A DNA stretch of 5,583 bases, taken from positions 1 to 5,583 of the forward strand of contig DKYT01000062.1 in assembly GCA_002492465.1 (NCBI GenBank). Reading direction: 5' to 3'. Positions within the stretch are counted from its first letter, which is position 1; each line of letters begins with the position of its first letter. The translations under genes were made by a program, and so were the position numbers. Below, in pieces: positions 1-5,004 of this stretch. This DNA is from Lachnospiraceae bacterium UBA7093. GTDB taxonomy: Bacteria; Bacillota; Clostridia; Lachnospirales; Lachnospiraceae. The notes under the pieces are model-generated. The model had not been told where the DNA came from, did not search any database, and saw nothing but the letters and a program-made list of their open reading frames with translations.

Positions 1-165
1 CAGCTTAAATGGGCTGAATACATAGGTGTATCCATCGTGGCGCAGTTTTTGCTCTTTCCGCACGTTGAAGGTGAAGTACTGGAAGGAAACCTTCTTTCGG
101 GAGTTGATTGCGTCATTCAGGGCTTCCATGATGTAATAGACTTTCTCGTTGCTGGCATTGATGCA
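1..165 (-). pseudogene. WYL-domain transcriptional regulator, fragment
   Basis: Read on the minus strand from about 165 down to the window edge, one open frame gives NASNEKVYYIMEALNDAI followed by SRKKVSFQYFTFNVRKEQ and LRHDGYTYVFSPF. This is the characteristic start of a WYL domain: the (S)NEk-IYY lead-in, the KKVSFQYF strand, then the LRHDG-YVFSP strand. WYL domains usually sit behind an N-terminal winged helix-turn-helix in regulators that sense small ligands or nucleic acids. The N-terminal DNA-binding part is missing because the homology stops at about 157-165, where plus-strand IS110 transposase sequence begins. The C-terminal part continues beyond base 1, so whether it is intact is unknown. 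Family recognition is by eye. The truncation is seen directly in that the upstream codons no longer resemble the family. Confidence 0.75.
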
Positions 166-400
166 CCACCTTACCAGTCTGGTGCTATAGATGTCAGAAG
201 CAGAAGTATTTCTAAACGCGGATCTTCCTCACTGCGTAGAACCGTCTTTCTCGTCATGAGCACGATTCTGAAGCAAAAACCCTTGGATGAACCTGTCTAC
301 CAGTTCATGGACAAAAAGCGAGCCGAAGGAAAGCCCTACAAGGTTTACATGATGGCCTCTGCGAACAAATTTCTGAGGGTCTACTACGCCACTGTAAGGA
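151..400 (+). pseudogene. IS110-family transposase, C-terminal fragment
   Basis: The plus-strand frame gives AGIDAPPYQSG, then SISKRGSSSLRR, then FMDKKRAEGKPYKVYMMASA and NKFLRVYYATV. This is the C-terminal Transposase_20 region of IS110-family (DEDD) transposases: the GID-QSG block, the SKRG-LRR block and the KRAEGKP-K-A-KFLR-YY block, in the usual order and spacing. Full-length members are roughly 300-430 residues; only about 80 remain. The whole N-terminal catalytic part, the left end of the element and any bridge-RNA region on that side are absent. The right boundary is approximate: homology fades after FLRVYYATV and the frame runs without a stop into unrelated membrane-protein sequence. 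It is therefore a remnant that cannot transpose by itself. Confidence 0.85.
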
Positions 401-576
401 ATTTCAAAAACTTGTTTGACAGTTCTTTTGAAAAAATCAGCATCAGAGCAGTCATCATTACCGCTATCCTTTGCGCAGTGTACTTCGGACAGAAAAAGAT
501 ATTAAAGAAGAGCGTTTCACCTATCATGCTGATTGTTATTTCAGCTTTGCTGGGTATGGTTGGATACGCACTATAA
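397..576 (+). pseudogene. Probable chromate transporter (ChrA/CHR family), C-terminal fragment
   Basis: After the transposase tail, the same frame continues for about 55 residues. It holds two hydrophobic segments (AVIITAILCAVYFG and MLIVISALLGMVGYAL) separated by a basic QKKILKKSVSP linker, and ends at a TAA at 574-576. A penultimate helix, a Lys-rich linker with (S/D)P-x-(L/M)-(L/I), and a last helix ending LxGxxxY(G/A) are typical of the C-terminus of CHR-type chromate transporters, which are membrane proteins of about 180-200 residues per domain. The rest of the protein is missing. It is joined in frame to the IS110 fragment at about 390-405, so no start or ribosome binding site of its own remains. 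Another small-ion permease tail is possible; the family call is moderate. Confidence 0.5.
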
Positions 577-755
577 CGGAGCATAATATTCGGATTTATC
601 ACTCAACCAGATTGAGAGGAAAATTTCAGTTTAATATGCATATTATCTACCGTCGTCCTCGAGAGCCCTGGGCAGCCCTCGGTAAGACACGGGTAAGTAA
701 CAAATGCTTTGAAAAATGCCCATTTTTCGGTACTTTCACAACTCTAAAAGTTCTC

Positions 756-785
756 CAAGAGATAATTCTGTGGAATTTTCTCTTG
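756..785. repeat. Strong imperfect inverted repeat (hairpin)
   Basis: The arm CAAGAGATAATTC (756-768) pairs with GAATTTTCTCTTG (773-785) around the tetraloop TGTG, with 12 of 13 positions complementary (a single T-T mismatch at 763/778). No T-tract follows, so it is not a simple terminator. It lies 36 bases before the terminator at 822-849 and could be the first stem of a structured leader or tail RNA, or a relic of a mobile-element end. Its function is unknown. Confidence 0.6.
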
Positions 786-821
786 AGATAAGCAAAAATT
801 TTACAGATTTAAAAAATTTAG

Positions 822-849
822 ACTCCGCAGGTTTTCCTGCGGAGTTTTT
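822..849 (+). terminator. Rho-independent terminator
   Basis: A perfect 10-bp stem, ACTCCGCAGG (822-831) with CCTGCGGAGT (836-845), closes on a TTTT loop and is followed by TTTT (846-849). On the minus strand the stem is followed after a few bases by a T-run (complement of 811-816), so weak bidirectional activity is possible. It isolates the downstream toxin-antitoxin promoter from transcription entering from the left. Confidence 0.85.
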
Positions 850-911
850 GGCTAAATATCAAAGTGTGATAAAAAATGGACAACGGCTAAATCGTTGCGT
901 AGATAATGTTT

Positions 912-948
912 TTGACAAATATTATCATATATGATAACATGATGATAA
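912..948 (+). promoter_or_regulatory. Promoter and palindromic operator of the toxin-antitoxin pair
   Basis: A perfect -35 box TTGACA (912-917) stands 17 bases before TAACAT (935-940), a 4/6 match to the -10 consensus. The spacer and the start of the -10 are covered by a perfect 16-bp palindrome, TTATCATATATGATAA (922-937). A further half-site ATGATAA lies at 942-948. An inverted repeat over the core promoter directly upstream of a toxin gene and an XRE-type antitoxin is the usual layout for autorepression by the antitoxin. The palindrome and -35 are seen directly; binding by the downstream antitoxin is inferred. Confidence 0.65.
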
Positions 949-957
949 GAAAAGGAA

Positions 958-1334
958 GTGACAAAAATTATAGAATTAGATTTTTATATAAAAGAAAATG
1001 GTAGAATTCCAGTGCAGGATTTCTTATATTCGCTAAACCCGAAACTAAGAGCAAAAGCCTTTAGCGATATTGAGCTGTTAAAAAAATTAGGTACTGAATT
1101 GAAAGAGCCGTATGTTAAGCCCATAAAAGGGAAAGATAATAAAGGTTTGTATGAATTGCGGATAAAGTTTTCAAGCGATATAGCGATATAGTAAGAATAT
1201 TTTACTTTACATATTATAACAATAAGTTTGTGTTGCTACATGGATTTATTAAAAAGACTATGAAGATACCCGAAAACGAGATAAAGAAAGCAAGAAAATA
1301 TATGGAAGATTATAGAAGGAGGTCTGAATCATGA
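958..1334 (+). pseudogene. HigB/RelE-like toxin (Gp49-like, DUF891), frameshifted
   Basis: The first frame (958-1191) encodes LDFYIKENGRIPVQDFL, then AKAFSDIELLKKLG, EPYVKPIKG and GLYELRIKFSSDI. This is the N-terminal two-thirds of a HigB/Gp49-like toxin of the RelE superfamily, ribosome-dependent mRNA endonucleases. It stops at TAG 1189-1191. The missing C-terminal part is present in another frame from 1191: VRIFYFTYYNNKFVLLHGFI, then KKARKYMEDYRRRSES, ending at TGA 1332-1334. The shift is explained by a tandem duplication of AGCGATAT (1174-1181 and 1182-1189). Removing one copy gives an uninterrupted protein of about 122 residues, normal for the family. The restored stop would overlap the antitoxin start as ATGA. 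The start is uncertain: the only recognised start codon in frame is GTG 958, but it overlaps the Shine-Dalgarno-like AAGGAAGTGA (952-961). The short product is probably inactive as it lacks the last strands. Confidence 0.85.
1174..1189. repeat. 8-bp tandem duplication AGCGATAT x2
   Basis: Two exact adjacent copies of AGCGATAT (1174-1181, 1182-1189) are followed by AG, the start of a third. Eight bases is not a multiple of three, so the duplication shifts the toxin frame by two and brings in TAG at 1189-1191. This is the kind of repeat that arises, and can revert, by slipped-strand replication. Confidence 0.9.
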
Positions 1335-1615
1335 GTAAAGCAGGAATATCTTTTGAAGAAATGAAAGACGATATGCTTAAGGATGAAGAATTTAAAATAG
1401 AATATGAAAAATTGAAGCCCAGATATGAAGCAATTGAGCAGATTATAAGAGCAAGGAAAGAACAAAACATAACACAAGCGGAACTGGCTAAAAGAGTAGG
1501 TACACAGAAAAGTAATATATCTAGGTTGGAGAGCGGAAATTATAACCCTAGTTTGGATTTCCTTGTAAAAATAGCTGAATCACTTGGGAAAAAAATATCT
1601 GTGACATTAAATTAG
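1331..1615 (+). CDS. HigA-like antitoxin, XRE-family helix-turn-helix protein
   Basis: This 94-residue protein has a charged N-terminal region (about 1-35, with FEEMKDDMLKDEEFK) and a C-terminal HTH_3/XRE domain (about 36-93). The turn-helix pair is QAELAKRVG (49-57) and QKSNISRLESG (59-69), followed by NPSLDFLVKIAESLGK, typical of Cro/C1-type domains. Members of this family neutralise the RelE/HigB-like toxin encoded just before them and repress their own operon. Here the toxin-first order is that of higBA. The start is supported by AAGGAGG (1316-1322) eight bases upstream and by the ATGA overlap with the toxin's proper stop. Because the toxin frame now ends at 1191, translational coupling from the toxin is lost and initiation must depend on this strong site. 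The gene itself is intact, so it is probably still expressed and able to bind the palindrome at 922-937. Family assignment is firm; the neutralising role is inferred from position. Confidence 0.88.
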   Translation: MSKAGISFEEMKDDMLKDEEFKIEYEKLKPRYEAIEQIIRARKEQNITQAELAKRVGTQKSNISRLESGNYNPSLDFLVKIAESLGKKISVTLN

Positions 1616-1659
1616 AATGAGGGATGTTTAACAGGATAGAATTACTTGGAGGAAACGGT

Positions 1660-2247
1660 ATGCTGCCAACCAGAAAAGAAGCGGAGGAAATTTTAAAGGA
1701 AGCCGAAAACTGCAATCCGGGACCATGGGGAAACCATAGCAGGGTTGTGGCGCACTGCGCTGAGAAAATAGCCGCCAGATGCCAGGACATGGATCCTGAC
1801 AAGGCATATATTGTAGGTCTGTTGCATGATATAGGAAGAAAATTCGGCGTAAGGCATTTAGGGCATGTGTCGGACGGTTATTCTTATATGATGTCCATGG
1901 GATATGATGAAGCGGCAAAGGTCTGCCTGACGCACTCTTTTAACAATCAATCGACGAAGGACTATATCGGACGGTTTGACACGACGGAGGAGGAGCTGAA
2001 GTTGATTCGGACAGAGCTGGAAAAGGTGAAGATGGACGATTACGACAGACTGATTCAGCTGTGCGATTCCCTTGCCGGAGCGGAAGGGGTATTGGATATA
2101 GAAGAGAGAATGGAGGATGTAAGACGCAGATACGGTTCTTATCCGGAAGAAAAGTGGAACGGCAATTTAAAATTGAAGAGAGAATTTGAAGCAAGGACAG
2201 GGGAGAATATTTACGATGTAGTTGACAAAGAGACTTTCAGACCATAA
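1660..2247 (+). CDS. HD-domain metal-dependent phosphohydrolase
   Basis: This protein of 195 residues from ATG 1660 carries an HD superfamily domain. The sequence shows GNHSRVVAHC (24-33; His26 or His32 as first ligand), the hallmark LLHDIG (54-59; His56-Asp57), a further His92 in the CLTHSF stretch, and LCDSLAG (134-140; Asp136), giving the H...HD...D metal-binding set. HD proteins cleave phosphate esters of nucleotides or similar compounds; nothing in this sequence fixes the substrate. It appears cytoplasmic, with no signal peptide or membrane segment. An upstream in-frame ATG at 1624 would add 12 residues but has no ribosome binding site, whereas ATG 1660 has GGAGG (1648-1652) seven bases ahead. 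It starts 44 bases after the antitoxin with no terminator between, so it may be partly read from the toxin-antitoxin promoter. Base composition changes to less AT-rich here, suggesting it is resident and the toxin-antitoxin block arrived upstream. Confidence 0.85.
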   Translation: MLPTRKEAEEILKEAENCNPGPWGNHSRVVAHCAEKIAARCQDMDPDKAYIVGLLHDIGRKFGVRHLGHVSDGYSYMMSMGYDEAAKVCLTHSFNNQSTKDYIGRFDTTEEELKLIRTELEKVKMDDYDRLIQLCDSLAGAEGVLDIEERMEDVRRRYGSYPEEKWNGNLKLKREFEARTGENIYDVVDKETFRP

Positions 2248-2310
2248 GGGAACGCTTTTTTCATTCTGCCATATACTATCCATAGAAGATCTGTTTGAGA
2301 AGGAACCAGA
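2248..2310 (+). promoter_or_regulatory. Spacer with a weak candidate promoter and ribosome binding site of the ferritin-like gene
   Basis: TATACT (2272-2277) is a 5/6 match to a -10 box, but no good -35 lies 16-18 bases before it. GAGAAGGA (2297-2304) is a usable Shine-Dalgarno seven bases before ATG 2311. There is a T-run (2255-2261) without a stem before it, so I do not call a terminator after the HD gene. Either a weak promoter serves the next gene, or it is cotranscribed with the HD gene. Confidence 0.3.
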
Positions 2311-2859
2311 ATGGAAGAAAAAAGAAGCCCTCATACCAATACGTGTAGTTTCTCAGGCGTGAAACCGATTATGGTGGATCTGCCCTATCCCCCGGTTCAG
2401 GTAAGGGAGAGAAATCAGGCGTATGCCAATCTGTTAAGCGTAGATTATTGCGGCGCAGTGTCGGAGCTGTCAGCGATTACAGAGTACATTAACAACGAAA
2501 ACCGCCTGTCGGCGGGAAATTGTACCATGGCGAAGGTGCTTTTGGGAATTGCCATGGCGGAGATGATGCATTTGCAGAAGCTGGGAGAATTGATCTGTCT
2601 CCTGGGAGGTAATGTGGACTACACCGCTAAGTACCAGAACGGAAGAACGAGGATGTGGACGCCGGAATATCTGGTGATTCCGGAAAACACCAGGAAGATG
2701 CTGCTTGCGGATATTGAAGCGGAGAAAGAGGCGGTGAATCAGTACCGGGCGCACATCAGCATGATCCGTGACGACTGCGTCAATGCAGTGCTGGAGAGAA
2801 TTATTAAGGATGAGGAATATCATATTATGCTGCTTCAAATGCTTTTGCAGGAATGTTAA
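2311..2859 (+). CDS. Ferritin-like diiron-domain protein
   Basis: This 182-residue protein has the four-helix pattern of the ferritin-like superfamily. Helix A carries VSELSAITEY (Glu52), helix B has AEMMHLQKLGEL (Glu84 and His87 as E-x-x-H), helix C has ADIEAEKEAVNQYRAHI (Glu138 or Glu140) and helix D has IIKDEEYHIMLL (Glu168 and His171). Two E-x-x-H motifs plus a glutamate on each partner helix form a complete dimetal site, as in rubrerythrin-type and manganese-catalase-type proteins. About 40 residues precede helix A, including a proline-rich VDLPYPPVQV that is not part of the bundle, and there is no C-terminal rubredoxin domain. Likely roles are iron handling or peroxide/oxygen defence in an anaerobe; a spore-coat (CotJC-like) role is an alternative. 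The start has GAGAAGGA at a good distance, and the unit is closed by the terminator at 2868-2905. The fold is confident; the reaction is not known. Confidence 0.78.
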   Translation: MEEKRSPHTNTCSFSGVKPIMVDLPYPPVQVRERNQAYANLLSVDYCGAVSELSAITEYINNENRLSAGNCTMAKVLLGIAMAEMMHLQKLGELICLLGGNVDYTAKYQNGRTRMWTPEYLVIPENTRKMLLADIEAEKEAVNQYRAHISMIRDDCVNAVLERIIKDEEYHIMLLQMLLQEC

Positions 2860-2867
2860 AAATAGCT

Positions 2868-2905
2868 GGGATGCCGCCGGGATCTATGGGGTGGCATCCC
2901 TTTTT
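2868..2905 (+). terminator. Rho-independent terminator after the ferritin-like gene
   Basis: GGGATGCC (2868-2875) pairs perfectly with GGCATCCC (2893-2900). The stem can extend inward by three pairs (GCC with GGT, one G-T), leaving an 11-base loop. TTTTT (2901-2905) follows at once. It begins nine bases after the stop at 2859 and separates this gene from yyaL. Confidence 0.85.
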
Positions 2906-2918
2906 AACAACAGGCAGT

Positions 2919-3023
2919 TTGCGGAGCAGGCTGTCAAGGTTATAAAATGACCGCATAAATTACAGATGATTACACAAAATACAGATATTCGGAAGTGTGT
3001 TTTCACATAAAGGAAAGGAAGTT
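2919..3023 (+). promoter_or_regulatory. Probable promoter region and ribosome binding site of yyaL
   Basis: After the terminator, yyaL needs its own promoter. The best candidate is TATAAA (2941-2946, 5/6 to the -10 consensus) with a poor -35, TTGCGG (2919-2924), at 16 bases. This would leave a leader of roughly 75-80 bases. GGAAAGGAA (3012-3020) is a good Shine-Dalgarno eight bases before ATG 3029. I see no clear operator or riboswitch in the leader. Confidence 0.4.
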
Positions 3024-3028
3024 ATGTT

Positions 3029-4993
3029 ATGAGCAATCATCTGAAGGACCAGAGCAGTCCTTATCTTTTACAGCATGCCGATAATCCGGTAGACTGGTAT
3101 CCCTGGGGCGAGGAAGCTTTTGAAAAAGCGAGGAGGGAGGACAAGCCTGTTTTTTTAAGTATCGGTTATAGTACCTGCCACTGGTGCCATGTGATGGAGG
3201 AGGAGAGCTTTGAAAACAGGGAAATTGCAGAGATCCTGAATCAGTATTTTGTGTCTGTTAAGGTGGACCGGGAGGAACGCCCTGACATCGACAGCGTTTA
3301 CATGTCCGTTTGCCAGGCGCTTACAGGGAGCGGGGGATGGCCTATGAGCATCTTCATGACGCCGGATCAGAAGCCATTTTTTGCAGGAACTTATTTCCCC
3401 CCTGTATCCAGCAGAGGAATGGCGGGAATGCATGATCTCTTGCTGATCATTGCGCAAAAGTGGAGAGAGGATCAGGAAGAGTTGATTACCTCTGCAGAGC
3501 GGATTTTGACCCATGTCCGGGAAGAAGAAAGGGAGACCTTGGAAGGCATTGACGATACTCTGCCGGATCAGGCGGCGCTTCTTTTTGCGGAGAGCTTTGA
3601 CAGGCAGCATGGCGGGTTTGGCGGCGCGCCAAAGTTTCCATCCCCCCACAACCTGATGTTTCTTATTTTGTATGCCGAAGTCAGAAAAAACCAGGAGGCG
3701 TTAGAGCAGGCAAAGCTGACTTTGGAAAAAATGCGCAGAGGAGGTATTTTTGATCACATAGGTTATGGATTTTCCCGATATTCTACGGACAAATATTTTT
3801 TTATCCCGCATTTTGAGAAGATGCTCTATGATAATGCGTTACTGATGATTGCCTATGCCCTTGCCTATAAGGAATCGGGCAATTCCCTTTTTTTAGATAC
3901 TGCCGAGAAAACGGCGGATTATGTTTTCAGGGAGTTGATGGGAGGAGAGGGAGAATTTTACTCGGCACAGGATGCGGACAGCGAGGGTGAGGAAGGAGGA
4001 TTTTATCTATGGAGCTATGAGGAGGTTTTAAAGCTTTTAGGGGAGGAGAGGTGCCGGCATTTCTGCGATCACTTTGGAATGACCCAGAGGGGAAATTTCG
4101 AGGGTAGAAACCTTCCCAATCTCTTAAACGATCAGGACATAGAGGACGAGTTTCAAAACGAGAAGGAGCTGCTGTGCGCTTATCGAAAATCCCGTTCCCG
4201 TCTGCATCTGGACGATAAGATTCTGACCTCCTGGAATGCTCTTATGATATGTGCTCTGACGGTGTTATACCGCACCACGGGCAAGGAGCGTTATTTGCTG
4301 GCAGCGCAGAAGGCGCAGCAGTTTATTGAACGGAATCTGGTCTATGAAAATACCCTTTATGTAAGCTTCAGGAATCATATCCGTTTTGTAAAGGGATTTT
4401 TGGACGAATATGCCTACTATAGCGCGGCACTGATTAACCTGTATGAAGTGACCGGCGACTGTGCCTATCTGGAGCGTGCCGGGGAGATCTGCAGGGAGGC
4501 GGGCGAACAGTTCGCAGACAGAGAAAAGGGCGGATATTTTCTTTATGGAAAAGAAAATGACAGCCTGATTATGAAACCAAAAGAAACCTATGACGGTGCC
4601 CTTCCCAGCGGGAATTCCATGATGGCGTACAATCTTGTCTGTCTTTTCCGAATTTCGGGAAAAGAGGAATTTCGAGAAGCGGCAAAAAAGCAGCTTGCCT
4701 TTTTGTCCGGAGAAGCCAAAGCCTATCCTGCAGGTCATAGTATGTTTTTGATCTCGCTGCTTCTCTATTTGGATCCGCCGCAAAAAATTATAGTGGTGCT
4801 GGCGGAGGGAGACAAGGAGGAGGAGATCCGGAAAAGGATGCCTTTCTATGCCGATGTGCAGATTCTTTTGGATGAAACAGAAGAGTATAAACTGCTTGAA
4901 GGAAAGACTACCTATTATGTATGCAGGGATCATACCTGTCTTCCGCCCAGCAATCAGGAACCATCTTTGATGGAAAGGCATAATTTAAAATAA
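3029..4993 (+). CDS. yyaL: YyaL-type protein: DUF255 thioredoxin-like domain plus six-hairpin toroid
   Basis: The protein has 654 residues, close to the 670-690 usual for bacterial YyaL and the related animal SPATA20 proteins, so it is full length. The N-terminal thioredoxin-like DUF255 domain (about 1-160) has the family signature SSPYLLQHADNPVDWYPW and the CxxC motif as TCHWCHVMEEESF (Cys50, Cys53), then VKVDREERPDID and GGWPM..TPD..PF.AGTYFPP. The rest is an alpha/alpha-toroid resembling glycosidases, with conserved blocks GGFGGAPKFP (about 196-205), HFEKMLYDN (261-269), AQDADSEGEEGGFY (about 313-326) and DDKILTSWN (395-403). The tail keeps the paired cysteines CRDHTC (Cys632, Cys637) before the terminal PP. 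No signal peptide is visible, so it is probably cytoplasmic. The biochemical function of the family is not settled; a redox or carbohydrate-linked role is suggested only by the folds. An unknown protein starts 11 bases after the stop, probably in the same transcript. Confidence 0.93.
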   Translation: MSNHLKDQSSPYLLQHADNPVDWYPWGEEAFEKARREDKPVFLSIGYSTCHWCHVMEEESFENREIAEILNQYFVSVKVDREERPDIDSVYMSVCQALTGSGGWPMSIFMTPDQKPFFAGTYFPPVSSRGMAGMHDLLLIIAQKWREDQEELITSAERILTHVREEERETLEGIDDTLPDQAALLFAESFDRQHGGFGGAPKFPSPHNLMFLILYAEVRKNQEALEQAKLTLEKMRRGGIFDHIGYGFSRYSTDKYFFIPHFEKMLYDNALLMIAYALAYKESGNSLFLDTAEKTADYVFRELMGGEGEFYSAQDADSEGEEGGFYLWSYEEVLKLLGEERCRHFCDHFGMTQRGNFEGRNLPNLLNDQDIEDEFQNEKELLCAYRKSRSRLHLDDKILTSWNALMICALTVLYRTTGKERYLLAAQKAQQFIERNLVYENTLYVSFRNHIRFVKGFLDEYAYYSAALINLYEVTGDCAYLERAGEICREAGEQFADREKGGYFLYGKENDSLIMKPKETYDGALPSGNSMMAYNLVCLFRISGKEEFREAAKKQLAFLSGEAKAYPAGHSMFLISLLLYLDPPQKIIVVLAEGDKEEEIRKRMPFYADVQILLDETEEYKLLEGKTTYYVCRDHTCLPPSNQEPSLMERHNLK

Positions 4994-5004
4994 AAGGTTA
5001 TTTT

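Larger units (their letters stand above)
577..911. other. Intergenic stretch without a supportable gene, containing several inverted repeats
   Basis: Between the broken transporter tail and the toxin promoter I see no protein I can support. Short open frames across 471-791 and 716-934 run through hairpins and resemble no known family. What the stretch does hold is structure: a perfect 14-bp palindrome (632-645), a 7-bp hairpin with loop GCCC (711-728), a 13-bp stem with one mismatch (756-785), an intrinsic terminator (822-849) and a small CAACG/CGTTG stem (881-897). The DNA is visibly AT-rich. Confidence 0.6.

Noticed and set aside
37..576. A 179-residue open frame as a single gene
   Set aside because: Its first 38 residues are antisense to a WYL domain, the middle is IS110 transposase and the end is a membrane-protein tail. 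Its GTG has no ribosome binding site. It is annotated as fragments instead.
660..681. GC-rich stretch with CGAG/CTCG ends as a hairpin
   Set aside because: Only four outer pairs form cleanly and the inner bases need bulges, so it is too weak to call.
471..934. Two short plus-strand open frames (471-791 and 716-934) as small proteins
   Set aside because: They run through the hairpins and the terminator, lack ribosome binding sites and resemble no family I know.
1624..1659. Upstream ATG as the start of the HD-domain protein
   Set aside because: There is no Shine-Dalgarno before it, and the added residues are antitoxin-side spacer containing the real GGAGG site for ATG 1660.
2222..2250. TTGACA at 2222-2227 as a -35 box for the ferritin-like gene
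   Set aside because: It lies inside the end of the HD gene, and no acceptable -10 occurs at 16-18 bases (only CATAAG at 15).
3155..3649. 164-residue minus-strand open frame
   Set aside because: It is antisense to the DUF255 domain of yyaL, including its CxxC motif, and has no recognisable content.
4265..4981. 238-residue minus-strand open frame
   Set aside because: It lies wholly antisense to the conserved yyaL gene and shows no family motifs; it is a shadow frame.
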